Positions 48,276 to 58,339 of a DNA stretch of 64,000 bases are shown in pieces (within the stretch, counting starts at the first letter, position 1; each line of letters opens with the position of its first letter). The stretch spans positions 39,313 to 103,312 of the forward strand of contig JAGVGM010000349.1 in the NCBI GenBank assembly GCA_020057065.1, given 5' to 3'. The translations under genes were made by a program, and so were the position numbers. Below the pieces are notes generated by a model. That model did no database searches. It was not told the origin of the DNA and was given only the letters and a program-made list of their open reading frames with translations. Source of the stretch: Thermodesulfovibrionia bacterium (GTDB taxonomy: Bacteria; Nitrospirota; Thermodesulfovibrionia; UBA6902).

Positions 48276-48468
48276 CATAAACCTTATTCTTCAGAAGCGG
48301 GGGATATGCCAAACTTTTTATTCAAGGGTATTTTAAACCATTCCAAAGACATCAATTCCCTCAAAACGTCATTTTGTAGACAGACAGACAGACAGAATCT
48401 AAGTCTTATTCAGAAAAATTTTAAATTGCAAACGGGTGTGTCATGCGGCACGCCCGTTTTGTTTTTTT
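48276..48468 (+). ncRNA. Candidate small RNA or long untranslated leader
   Basis: Lies between the promoter-like site and a strong intrinsic terminator, without a credible ORF. Confidence 0.35.
48430..48468 (+). terminator. Intrinsic terminator
   Basis: AAACGGGTGTG-tcatgcgg-CACGCCCGTTT stem followed by TGTTTTTTT. Confidence 0.8.
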
Positions 48469-48544
48469 AACAGGGATCAGAATTTGTAAGATCAAAATAA
48501 TTCAAGGCGGATTCCGCTTTCTATCTTTTATTATGGAGGTAATT

Positions 48545-48910
48545 ATGAAGGTAAAGATTGTTTTGTTATTTATGGCGCTGGGGCTTTGCATGATCATGAT
48601 TTCTGGCTGCGCCTATAAATCTATCAAACATGGAGAAGAAATAACAGATGAACAGGTGGCAAAGATCGTTGATGGTAAGACTGCAAAAGAAGAGATATTT
48701 ATAGAATTTGGCAACCCGAGCAAAACAATGGATAATGAAAAAGTATTTTTTTATAACTGGACGCGGGGAAGCAAGTCCAGTTTTTTAGGACTGGGAGGTG
48801 GAACAGCATATACACACAGCCTCGTGATAGTTTTTGACGAGAAAGGCGTAGTAAAGAGCCACAAGATTACACGCGGGGCAACCGAAGGCGCCGTAGGCGT
48901 GAATGATTAA
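48545..48910 (+). CDS. BamE/SmpA-like lipoprotein
   Basis: Start trimmed to MKVKIVLLFMALGLCMIMISGC lipobox; ITDEQVAKIVDGKTAKEEIFIEFGNPSKT; SD TATGGAGGT. Confidence 0.7.
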   Translation: MKVKIVLLFMALGLCMIMISGCAYKSIKHGEEITDEQVAKIVDGKTAKEEIFIEFGNPSKTMDNEKVFFYNWTRGSKSSFLGLGGGTAYTHSLVIVFDEKGVVKSHKITRGATEGAVGVND

Positions 48911-49212
48911 TATTAGGATGTTATCTGTGCGAATTATTTACACCTGAAAAAGCGATTTACCACGGAGGACACAAAGAGCATTTAGCGTATAGCGTGTATT
49001 TTCATTTCCTAAATGCGGTAATCCCCAATTCTGATGTGGTATTCAGACTCACTGCCTGTGAGTTTAACACATATAGTTTTGTTCCCCTCCTTGGAAAAGG
49101 GGGGTGAGGGGGTAAAGAAAAATTTGTATTGCAATACAATGAAAGCCGAAAAACGGATGTGGTTTTTTTTAACATTAACTAAAAAACGCTCTAATAATGG
49201 AGGGGGCGTATC

Positions 49213-52200
49213 ATGGAAAAATTAATTTCATTTCAACTCAGTAAAATAAAACTCGTCTGTATTGGTTTTTTTATCAATTGTATTTTCACGATTCTATTCA
49301 TGCCCATATTATCTTATTCCTATGACAACATTAACGTTCATCCCTATATTGCAGAACAAGCATTTCTTGTCTGGCCAAATGATACATCACATGAAATATA
49401 TCAATATCTTGGTTTTGGATTAAGAGACTCTGAATGTGATCCATTTGATGTCCTCTGTCCTGCTATACAGTGTACATATGCCGGAGACGGAACAAAAATT
49501 ACAGAAGGAGCTAAAGAAGAAGATGACTATGATCCAGTAAGCCAACAATGCAAAATTTTCTTATATGGTTTATTGCACCATTTTTATGAACCTGATTATC
49601 CTGAGCCTAATAATGGACTTTCTTTAAACTCAAGAGGAGCATTGTCTCAAGTACAAGATTCTGATCTTTATTGGGATACTGCTATAAATACATATCCGGT
49701 AAACAAAGGACTTGCCTACTGGTATCTTGGAAGAATAGCTCATCTTTTAGCTGATGCATCTGTTCCTGCACATGTTCACAATGATTCACATCTACCTCTT
49801 AATGGGGATTCATATGAAAAATATATGAAAGCTGAAGCTCACTATATTCAATGGGATTATACAAAAGTTTCAGCAATAGAAGCCGAGGACTCGGTTAAAA
49901 ATTACAATACTATAGATGAACTTTTCTTTAATCTTGCTCAACGAGCTCAATATTTCCCAAGTGATGAAGTTAATGGGAATACGTCGAATTTAAATATTGA
50001 CCCGGTTTCGCTAAATTGGCCAATTCCTGATAACTCCTGGCGCAAGGTTAAGTTTTTCCTTGAGCCTTATATTGAGGACTCGAATTTAAAAATTATCGGT
50101 GATTATCTTATGCCGCGTGCTATACAGTATACATCTCAGCTTTACAAAATATTTTGGAATGAAACTCACGGGGCACTCACAGGCATAGTAAAAGACCAGA
50201 CAACCGGGACTGCTATATCAGGAGCTACCGTTAAACTATATGGACCCAACGTCTCAATTCTTGCTGATGAAAAAACAACAGATGCAAACGGCGCTTTTTC
50301 TTTTAGCGATTCCGATGTTGGGGATTATTATCTTGTCATTTCCATAAACAGTTATGAAACCTTAATTACTAATGTTGTTACAGTCATTGCCGGAAAGACG
50401 ACTGATATGGGAATTATTTCTCTAACTCCTGTTTCCACAGTTACAGGTACTATCCAGCTTCCAAGCACAGGACAGACGAAGTGCTATCGTGGAGTTAGTC
50501 CATATGACGAGATTGCCTGCTCTGGCACGGGGCAGGACGGGGAGATACGCGCAGGGGTGCTGTGGTCCAGTCAGAGGTTTACGGTTAGTGGTGATTGTGT
50601 GACGGACAATCTTACGGGATTAATGTGGCCCAAGAACGGTAATCTTGCAGGATACAAAAAGCTATGGAATTCAGCCATTGACTATGCCAACAATTTAGCC
50701 TTGTGCGGTTATTCAGACTGGCGGCTGCCTAATGTTAATGAGCTTGAGAGTCTTGTAAATGCAGATGTTTCTAACACAGCCGCATGGCTTAATACTCAGG
50801 GATTTATAAATGTGCAGTCGAACTATGCCTACTGGTCGTCTACTACCTACGCGGGCGGCACGTACTTTGCGTGGGGCGTAGATATGTGGAGTGGTTATGT
50901 GAACCGCCCCTATAAGGACTACGGCTACTACTACTACGTCTGGCCAGTACGTGCCGAACAAACCAGAACAATTCAACTTCATAAAACAGGGCAGCAAACA
51001 AGCTACCGGGCAGGGGATGATGGAGATTTAGAAATGGGCGTTGCATGGCCCAATCCGAGGTTTACAGTCGGGACAGGAACTGAGTATAACTGTGTAACTG
51101 ACAATCTCACAGGTCTTATGTGGCCCAAGAATGGCAACCTTGCCGGAGGATATATGCTTTGGAATGCGGCTCTTAACTATGCCAACAATTTAACCCTGTG
51201 CGGCTACTCAGATTGGCGGCTTCCAAACAGAAAAGAACTCCGCAGCTTGATTGATTATTCAAACGATAGTCCTGCCTTACCTGACAATCATCCATTCACA
51301 AATGTGCAGTCAGCAGGCTATGGCTACTGGTCGTCTACTACCAGCGCGAGCAATACAAACCGCTCGTGGAACGTCGATATGTGGAGTGGCTACTTAAACG
51401 CCAACAGTTTGACCAACTCCAGCTATGTCTGGCCGGTACGTGCCGGACAAGTGGGTGGGACAGTTGATGATGTGCTTATTAATTCTCTTCCACAATTGTT
51501 TAATTATGGAAATGTAAAATCAGGAACTTCTTCACAAAAGACCTTTACAATCGTGGTTTCAGGCACAAAGGGTAATCTCACAATCACTAATTTGTCTTTT
51601 ACCGGCGCCAACTCATCTGAATTCGGTACTCAGAATGACACATGTTCTGGCACAACATTGTCGCCTTCGCAAAGCTGCACTGTTGATGTTGTTTTCTCAC
51701 CTGTTTCAACCGGAGTAAAGAGCGCTGCTTTTAACATTATCACCAACAAATCAGGCGTTACCGCAAGTGTATCACTTAGTGGAACAGTGGCGCCTGTTTA
51801 CACTGACGCCGATGGCGATGGTTACACCTCCGATGTTGACTGCGACGACAATGACCCGCTTCAGCACCCGAATCAGATCTGGTATCAAGATGCGGATGGC
51901 GATGGATATTCAAATGAAAATATAGTTATACAATGCCAAAGGCCAGCTTTTTACAAAGCTGCATCGGAGTTGACAGCTACATCAGGCGACTGCAATGACA
52001 ACAACCCTGCAATTAAGCCCGGAGCTACAGAAGTTTGCGATAGCGTAGATAATGACTGTGATGGTCAGACGGATGAAAACCTTACAAAGCAATCTACCTG
52101 CGGAGTCGGAGCCTGTGCAAGAACAGGAACCGAGACCTGTGTTGCAGGAGGCTGGATTAATAACACCTGTACTCCCGGCACACCGGAAGGAAGCGATACA

Positions 52201-53952
52201 ACATGTGATGGAATAGATAACAACTGTAACGGAACAGTTGATGAGGGATACGTACCGACAGCAACAAATTGTGGAGTCGGAGCATGTGCAAGAACAGGTC
52301 AGAATGTATGCCAGAGCGGAACGATAATAAACACCTGCACAGACGGAAGCCCAACAGAATCAGATAATAACTGTAACGGCATAGATGAAAACTGTGACGG
52401 GACGGCGGATAACAATTACGCTTCGACAGCAACAAACTGCGGAGTCGGAGCATGTGCAAGAACAGGTCAGAACATCTGCCAGAGCAGAACGATTATTGAT
52501 ACTTGTACGTCAGGTATTCCACAAACAGAGGTTTGTGATACCGTCGACAACAACTGTAACGGGCAGACAGATGAGGGAGTAAAAAATACTTATTACTATG
52601 ACAATGATAAAGATAGTTATGGCAATCCTAATAATACAACACAGGCATGTACGCAGCCTTCTGATTATGTGTCAAACAATTCTGACTGTGACGACAATAA
52701 CCCGGCTATTTGGAATTGCAACACGCCGCTAAGTAACAGTTCTGTAACAAAAACAGATGTAGACGAAACAGTAGCGGTCACTTTCCCCAATATAACCAAT
52801 GGCGGGGACACAACAATTATTTCACAGCCATGCGATTCAAACAAAGTGAAAGGTTTGACGCTTACTGCGCCCGATGCTCAATGCGTGGATATACAAACTA
52901 CTGCAACGTGGAACGGACAGGCAGAGGTATGTATTCCTTATGGACAGGGTTCGCTTACATTGGAAGATGAGAACAATCTGAACATGATCAGTTGTGACGA
53001 AAATATACCGCCAACATGCGACGTTCTCTCATTATCTTCACGTATTCCTAATCCTGATACCGTGAATAATGTACTTTGCGTTCTGACAGATCATTTCTCC
53101 TATTTCGCAGTTGGAGAACTTACAGATATGGATAACGATGGTGCGCCCGATTTGCTTGACAACTGTCTATTAATAGCCAACTCCGATCAGTCTGATGCAG
53201 ATGCTGAAGGAACAGGCGATGCGTGTGACAACTGTCAAACTGTTGCTAATCCCGATCAGGCAGATACGGATAATGACGGAGCAGGCGATGTATGTGATTC
53301 ATATGAATGCATACTTACAGGATTGTCTGATAACAACTGCGATGGTGTTGACGATGACTGTAACGGAATTGCCGATGACGGCTATGTGCCAACAAGTATA
53401 ACATGTGGAATAGGAGCATGTGCAGCAACGGGTCAATTGATTTGTCAGAACGGTTCAACTATTGACACGTGTGTACCGGGAACTCTGGGGACAGAGGGGC
53501 CATATGGAAACGCAACATGCAAGGACAATTTAGACAATGACTGCGATAATCTCACAGACGGAAACGACACAAACTGTAATGCCCCAGTTTCTGATTTAAC
53601 AGTTACTTCCGTAAGCAATCCGCCCGAAAGTAAAAAACGTGGCAGCAGTTTTACTGTTAAGGATATGGTAATGAACAGGGGCGGACTTGCGACGGGCAGA
53701 TTCATAGTGCGTTATTATCTCTCACTGGATACAATAAAAGACGATAGTGATATCCTGTTTAAAGGAAGCCGCACTTTGAAAAAAATAAAAGACGGAAAAA
53801 GTTCAAATGGTAAAACGAAGGTTACCATAAAGAGAAGTACTCCTCCCGGCGCATACTATTTAATCGTCTGTGCTGATGATACAAATAAAGTGAGCGAGAG
53901 TAATGAAACGGATAATTGCACTGCGTCAAATACGACGATGGAGGTGAAGTAA
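49213..53952 (+). CDS. Giant secreted protein: zinc-phospholipase-C-like N-terminal region, carboxypeptidase-regulatory-like domain, two DUF1566 domains, choice-of-anchor/ASH-like domain, MopE-like repeats, TSP3 repeats, CARDB-like domain
   Basis: AHLLADASVPAHVHND; GIVKDQTTGTAISGATVKLYG; two YWSSTT...VWPVR; CDGIDNNCNGTVDEGY repeats; C-terminal DLTVTSVSNPPESKKRGSSFTV. Confidence 0.85.
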   Translation: MEKLISFQLSKIKLVCIGFFINCIFTILFMPILSYSYDNINVHPYIAEQAFLVWPNDTSHEIYQYLGFGLRDSECDPFDVLCPAIQCTYAGDGTKITEGAKEEDDYDPVSQQCKIFLYGLLHHFYEPDYPEPNNGLSLNSRGALSQVQDSDLYWDTAINTYPVNKGLAYWYLGRIAHLLADASVPAHVHNDSHLPLNGDSYEKYMKAEAHYIQWDYTKVSAIEAEDSVKNYNTIDELFFNLAQRAQYFPSDEVNGNTSNLNIDPVSLNWPIPDNSWRKVKFFLEPYIEDSNLKIIGDYLMPRAIQYTSQLYKIFWNETHGALTGIVKDQTTGTAISGATVKLYGPNVSILADEKTTDANGAFSFSDSDVGDYYLVISINSYETLITNVVTVIAGKTTDMGIISLTPVSTVTGTIQLPSTGQTKCYRGVSPYDEIACSGTGQDGEIRAGVLWSSQRFTVSGDCVTDNLTGLMWPKNGNLAGYKKLWNSAIDYANNLALCGYSDWRLPNVNELESLVNADVSNTAAWLNTQGFINVQSNYAYWSSTTYAGGTYFAWGVDMWSGYVNRPYKDYGYYYYVWPVRAEQTRTIQLHKTGQQTSYRAGDDGDLEMGVAWPNPRFTVGTGTEYNCVTDNLTGLMWPKNGNLAGGYMLWNAALNYANNLTLCGYSDWRLPNRKELRSLIDYSNDSPALPDNHPFTNVQSAGYGYWSSTTSASNTNRSWNVDMWSGYLNANSLTNSSYVWPVRAGQVGGTVDDVLINSLPQLFNYGNVKSGTSSQKTFTIVVSGTKGNLTITNLSFTGANSSEFGTQNDTCSGTTLSPSQSCTVDVVFSPVSTGVKSAAFNIITNKSGVTASVSLSGTVAPVYTDADGDGYTSDVDCDDNDPLQHPNQIWYQDADGDGYSNENIVIQCQRPAFYKAASELTATSGDCNDNNPAIKPGATEVCDSVDNDCDGQTDENLTKQSTCGVGACARTGTETCVAGGWINNTCTPGTPEGSDTTCDGIDNNCNGTVDEGYVPTATNCGVGACARTGQNVCQSGTIINTCTDGSPTESDNNCNGIDENCDGTADNNYASTATNCGVGACARTGQNICQSRTIIDTCTSGIPQTEVCDTVDNNCNGQTDEGVKNTYYYDNDKDSYGNPNNTTQACTQPSDYVSNNSDCDDNNPAIWNCNTPLSNSSVTKTDVDETVAVTFPNITNGGDTTIISQPCDSNKVKGLTLTAPDAQCVDIQTTATWNGQAEVCIPYGQGSLTLEDENNLNMISCDENIPPTCDVLSLSSRIPNPDTVNNVLCVLTDHFSYFAVGELTDMDNDGAPDLLDNCLLIANSDQSDADAEGTGDACDNCQTVANPDQADTDNDGAGDVCDSYECILTGLSDNNCDGVDDDCNGIADDGYVPTSITCGIGACAATGQLICQNGSTIDTCVPGTLGTEGPYGNATCKDNLDNDCDNLTDGNDTNCNAPVSDLTVTSVSNPPESKKRGSSFTVKDMVMNRGGLATGRFIVRYYLSLDTIKDDSDILFKGSRTLKKIKDGKSSNGKTKVTIKRSTPPGAYYLIVCADDTNKVSESNETDNCTASNTTMEVK
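50830..50961 (+). repeat. DUF1566 3' segment, candidate DGR-like variable repeat 2
   Basis: TACTGGTCGTCTACTACC TAC GCG GGC GGC ACG TAC TTT ... GTCTGGCCAGTACGTGCCGAACAA. Confidence 0.5.
51325..51450 (+). repeat. DUF1566 3' segment, candidate DGR-like variable repeat 3
   Basis: TACTGGTCGTCTACTACC AGC GCG AGC AAT ACA AAC CGC ... GTCTGGCCGGTACGTGCCGGACAA. Confidence 0.5.
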
Positions 53953-54054
53953 TGAGCAAGTTGTAGGAGCAAAAAGAAATTAGATGCTCTTTTAGTCATT
54001 CAGTCAGTAGTTTTTTAGTTAACAGCAATCAAAAAATAAAAGGGGGATACTTTC

Positions 54055-54675
54055 ATGAAAAAAAGAAATTTCATATCATTCGTTTTAATAGTAAGTTCAT
54101 CGCTGTTATTTATTAGCCTTAATGGTTGCAATCCTTACAGTATGGTGGGTATTGGAATTAAAGCACTCTCGATTGCAAGTGAGTCGAGTCGAGAATCCGA
54201 CGCTAAAAATGAACAGTCACAAATTGAATATGAAAATTCTCAAAAAAAGCAGGTTATCGGATTGGCTGCACAACAAGGTGACCATATTGTTTTTGGAGAG
54301 AAGTTGGAAAAACTGGAAGTTAATAAGCTGGCGTGGGCATCTATTTATAATGGAATGACAAATTCTAAGCCAACAATTCTTATTCTCGCTACCACTATTG
54401 ACCAAAAGACAAGAATAGTTGGATTCCATTATTTTATATTCGATGATTTAAATGATTACAGTGAAAAACTCGCCAAATACAACAACTCTAAAAAACATCT
54501 GATTCATGCATTGATTATGTCGGATAATGCTGATGACATCGGACCCATTGATCCTGAACCTCAATCTCAAATTACTCCTAATTCTCAGCCTCAAACTCAA
54601 TCCGTTGATCAACCTGTTTCTGCTTCCAAATCTGAACCTGTAAAAACTTCGGAGATAAAAGAGACGAAAGAATGA
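54055..54675 (+). CDS. Putative lipoprotein
   Basis: MKKRNFISFVLIVSSSLLFISLNGC lipobox. Confidence 0.65.
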   Translation: MKKRNFISFVLIVSSSLLFISLNGCNPYSMVGIGIKALSIASESSRESDAKNEQSQIEYENSQKKQVIGLAAQQGDHIVFGEKLEKLEVNKLAWASIYNGMTNSKPTILILATTIDQKTRIVGFHYFIFDDLNDYSEKLAKYNNSKKHLIHALIMSDNADDIGPIDPEPQSQITPNSQPQTQSVDQPVSASKSEPVKTSEIKETKE

Positions 54676-54790
54676 AAATAAAAAGAAGAAAGGCATAACA
54701 AATCAGTACATAAGATAATATGTACTCATTATGGGCATAAGTAAATAAAAATGGCACCGTCCCATTTAATCAAAAAAGGAGGAAGGAACT

Positions 54791-56302
54791 ATGTCGAACT
54801 ATTTTAGAAAGTGGCACTCAACACCTATCGTGCTATGTATGTTGTTCTTACTGGCTTATGGCTGTTCGCAGGCATCTCAGGCAATAAAAAGAGGGGATGA
54901 ATTATTTACCGCAAAAAATTATTATGGAGCCGCCCTGGAATTTATAAACGCATTGAATCTTGAGGCTGATAATAAGGATGCCAAAATGAAACTTTGCCAA
55001 ATATCTAAACCGGCATACGAACAGAAACTTGACATGGCAATAAGTTATGAGAAAACATCTGACTTTGAATCGGCTTTGCCCCAGTATCAGGAATTATCAT
55101 TTTTTATTGATAAATTAAATTCCTATAACTGCTTAAGTTTTCCATCCGTGAATGCAAAACAAAAAATTATTGAGATGAAATCAGGAGCATCGGAAAAATA
55201 CTATAGAGAGGCTGAGAGATTTTTCAACAACGACGACTATAGCAGCGCTCTCTCGAATTATCAGGACGCTTTAAAACATAACAATCCATATAAAGACTGT
55301 AACGATAAAATTGCAGAGTCCTATTACAGAATTGCAGCAAAAGCAGAAAAACAAAAAAATTATAGAGAAGCTGCGAGTAATTATTTAAAAGGTAACAATA
55401 CCGTTAGTGGCTACAAAGACTCTGCAGACAAAGCAACTAATTTATATTATGCATTAGGGGATTATTTTCTTAAAAAAGGTTTTTGCAGGAATGCCTACAA
55501 TGATTTTGACGAAGCAAATAAAATTAACCCGGGTTTTGGAGATGTAGCATCCAAAATCAATGATTCTGAAGTGTGCGCAGTTTCAAAAATTGCTTTTATG
55601 AGATTTGATAACACAACTAACAGGGATATTGCTGGAATGTCAATTGGAGATTTTATATTTGATGAAATAAAGACAAAACTTCCCAACAAAGCAAGTAAAT
55701 TCATACGCCCCATTGAGCGAGATGAGCTGTTTGCTATTATGGACGAACAGCGATTGGGTGCACGAGGCATTACAGATGATTATTCAACTTTCAAACAACT
55801 GAAAGGAGTCCACTATTTAATTTTTGGAAAGCTAACACAAGTAAATATTGTCCGTCTGAATCCAAAAGAAGAAAACATGAAAACTACTGGTAGTCAATCT
55901 TATTCATGTATAAAGCAGGGCCGGAAAGGCACATATGAGGGTACATGCAGCAGGGATGTCGCCGTTTATTTTACAAAAACTTCTTCAAAGATAGATATTG
56001 CATTGGCAGGCTCAATAAAAGTTGTCTCTGTCGCAACCGGAGAACAGCTTATTTTCCATACTATTAGTTCTAAAAGAAGCGATAGTATCGCATATGCAGA
56101 TATCACAACGGATACTTCTTCTATATCAATTCCGTCATCTCTTGAAGAACTTGCAAAAGCGAGAAGGGAATTGAAAGATGAAGATGGCCTTGCAAAAGAT
56201 ATGATAACTGAGATTGCAGATGAAATGGTAAAGAAAATACTTGAGAAAATTGACCGTGAAAAGGTTGTATCAGACCCTGTTGACATAGTAATGAATCGCT
56301 AA
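54791..56302 (+). CDS. Lipoprotein with TPR-like repeats and a CsgG-like domain
   Basis: Lipobox LLFLLAYGC; TPR-like YREAERFFNNDDYSSALSNYQDAL; CsgG-like IAFMRFDNTTNRDIAGMSIGDFI...LIFGKLTQV. Confidence 0.65.
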   Translation: MSNYFRKWHSTPIVLCMLFLLAYGCSQASQAIKRGDELFTAKNYYGAALEFINALNLEADNKDAKMKLCQISKPAYEQKLDMAISYEKTSDFESALPQYQELSFFIDKLNSYNCLSFPSVNAKQKIIEMKSGASEKYYREAERFFNNDDYSSALSNYQDALKHNNPYKDCNDKIAESYYRIAAKAEKQKNYREAASNYLKGNNTVSGYKDSADKATNLYYALGDYFLKKGFCRNAYNDFDEANKINPGFGDVASKINDSEVCAVSKIAFMRFDNTTNRDIAGMSIGDFIFDEIKTKLPNKASKFIRPIERDELFAIMDEQRLGARGITDDYSTFKQLKGVHYLIFGKLTQVNIVRLNPKEENMKTTGSQSYSCIKQGRKGTYEGTCSRDVAVYFTKTSSKIDIALAGSIKVVSVATGEQLIFHTISSKRSDSIAYADITTDTSSISIPSSLEELAKARRELKDEDGLAKDMITEIADEMVKKILEKIDREKVVSDPVDIVMNR

Positions 56303-56551
56303 AAAAGAATTTTATGTGTATCCATTATGGGTGGTGTCAGGTCTACATAATTTGAGAAAGAAGTAAAAAATAGTAGGGCAGGTTTTAGGAATATTGGGCT
56401 GGCGACATCGAGTGATGGAGACACAAAAATCAAGTTCTCTATAAAGGACGCGATACGGCCATGGATTATTTAACTCCGCAGTAAGCATCGAAGCTATTAC
56501 AAAAGGAGTTAGTCAGAGATCAACTTGATACCTTAGGATTGTTACCATGCC

Positions 56552-56846
56552 GCAGGCTTTATGGTGAGCGACGGACGTATTGCAAAAATCGATATTTCTG
56601 ACAAAAATTATGTTATAAGCGGTCTTCGCATAGGCGAAGACTAAAGATCGTATCAAACAACGCTATCCTATGCAGTTTGAAATAAGCGATGCCTATCTTG
56701 ACCCTGGATGGCACGATATAACGGTTACACCGGTTAATCAGGATGAACAGAATTACCGGATAGTCTTTGAGACAGATGGTAACCTTATTACTTCCATTCG
56801 TATCGGCAAACTTCCAGAAGTTCAATGGGTGGAAGGATGTTATTAG
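56552..56846 (+). pseudogene. Frameshifted gene remnant (AGFMVSDGRIAKIDISDKNYVISGLRIGED / KDRIKQRYPMQFEISDAYLDPGWHDITVTPVNQDEQNYRIVFETDGNLITSIRIGKLPEVQWVEGCY)
   Basis: Two protein-like segments in adjacent frames joined near 56642. Confidence 0.65.
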
Positions 56847-56863
56847 AAAAATCTGTTTAGTTC

Positions 56864-57217
56864 TTAACCCCTAACCCTGTACCCGCTTTTTGAGAGCACT
56901 ATAAGCTTCCCATGAAAAGAAGACGACGTATATTTTTTGAAAAGGGTATCAAGTGCAGTAATTATGTCTTTTATAATCGGCGGATGGATTCTGATATGGA
57001 TTATCCCTGCGGTATCAGCAGGCGGGTATTTCATAACGTTGCCGAAGTGTCTGTCAAAAGTAATAACTGTCCTGTTTTCATCTTTTGCAATTTGAATAAT
57101 TTTATCATCGGTAATTCGAAAAAGACCTTTTTCCTGTAAAGACTTTACATCATGACCCAAGCTGCGAAGGTAAGAAGTTATTGCGGGAAAGATATTTTCA
57201 TCAATCAGGAATCTCAA
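56864..57217 (-). CDS. DUF5615 PIN-like protein, putative toxin
   Basis: MRFLIDENIFPAITSYLRSLGHDV...DRHFGNVMKYPPADTAGIIHIRIHPP. Confidence 0.85.
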   Translation of the reverse strand: MRFLIDENIFPAITSYLRSLGHDVKSLQEKGLFRITDDKIIQIAKDENRTVITFDRHFGNVMKYPPADTAGIIHIRIHPPIIKDIITALDTLFKKYTSSSFHGKLIVLSKSGYRVRG

Positions 57218-57462
57218 TGGATCGACTCTTCAAAAGGAACATATTCCTGTTCTCTTATGAGAGAAGTAGCGTAATGAAGACAGGCTTTAATATCTTCTGG
57301 CGCAAGAGTATGATAGTAATCTCGAATTATATCGTTAGCGGTAAGCCCTGTTTCCAGAAGTTCAAGAATTATGTAGACCATAATTCTTGTTCCCTTTATA
57401 CATGGCTGTCCATGACAGATGTTGGGATCACTTTCGATGCGGTCAATCATTTTGTCTTCCAT
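57214..57462 (-). CDS. DUF433 protein, putative antitoxin
   Basis: RIESDPNICHGQPCIKGTRIMVYIILELLETGLTANDIIRDY; overlaps the DUF5615 start. Confidence 0.85.
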   Translation of the reverse strand: MEDKMIDRIESDPNICHGQPCIKGTRIMVYIILELLETGLTANDIIRDYYHTLAPEDIKACLHYATSLIREQEYVPFEESIH

Positions 57463-57585
57463 AGAAATTATGGTATCAGAACAAACTATTAAAAATCAAT
57501 TCCGCAAACTGCGGTATCTTTAGATATATGAGGATGCATTATTGACGTAGACATCTTAAAGTCAAAATACCATTTATAAGAGCTC

Positions 57586-58215
57586 TTAGTCAATTTCTTT
57601 TCGTCTAAAATATTTTTTACCGCCTTGTAATTTCTTGAAAACATTTCTCACCTGCCTTTCAGTATTACTTATATCCCCGTTATTGTTTATCACAAAATCC
57701 GCAAGTTTTTTCTTCTTCGTTATCGGCATTTGAGCGCGCATTCTTTTCAGTATCTCATCTCTTGAAAAACCTTTTGCAATAAGTCTGTCAATGGCTGTTT
57801 TTTTATTGCAATATACGACAACAGTCTTATCAAAGAAATTTTCATACCCGGCCTCGAACAGAAGAGGGATCTCGAAGATGATCAACGCAGAAGGATCTAT
57901 CTTTAATATCCTGGACCTGGTTGATTTAACAAATTTCAGGACCTGAGGGTGGATTATTTTTTCGACTGCTTTTCGTTTTTCTGAATCGTTAAAGATCAAT
58001 TTTGCGACACGGGTTTTATTTATTGATAACTTTGGACCTCTTATTAGAATATTATCACCAAGAGCTCTGGCGATTTTTCTTATTGTTTCAGGCCTGTTCA
58101 GAATTTGATGAACAAACTCATCTATATTAAAAGTGTATGCGCCTGATTTTTTAAACAGGGACAAAACAGAAGTTTTACCCATCCCGAAATTACCTGTGAG
58201 ACCTATGGTCGGCAT
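57586..58215 (-). CDS. coaE: Dephospho-CoA kinase
   Basis: IGLTGNFGMGKTSVLSLFKKSGAYTFNIDEFVH; IIFEIPLLFEAGYENFFD. Confidence 0.85.
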   Translation of the reverse strand: MPTIGLTGNFGMGKTSVLSLFKKSGAYTFNIDEFVHQILNRPETIRKIARALGDNILIRGPKLSINKTRVAKLIFNDSEKRKAVEKIIHPQVLKFVKSTRSRILKIDPSALIIFEIPLLFEAGYENFFDKTVVVYCNKKTAIDRLIAKGFSRDEILKRMRAQMPITKKKKLADFVINNNGDISNTERQVRNVFKKLQGGKKYFRRKEID

Positions 58216-58339
58216 ATGTGAATTATAACAAACTTTTACATTTCATATTCTTGACTTACAGCTATAAGGCTGATAATATAATTTACTTTCTTGTTTGAAA
58301 TCATCAACAGAGAGCAAATCAATAATTTCCGGGAGTTAA

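Noticed and set aside
48237-48470. 77-aa ORF as a gene
   Set aside because: Its start overlaps a promoter-like sequence and its end runs through the intrinsic terminator; composition not protein-like.
48443-48544. N-terminal extension of the BamE-like lipoprotein
   Set aside because: Begins inside the terminator; the SD and lipobox support a start at 48545.
52000-52600. CDGIDNNCNG/GVGACARTG repeats considered as a DNA repeat array
   Set aside because: Explained by MopE-like protein repeats.
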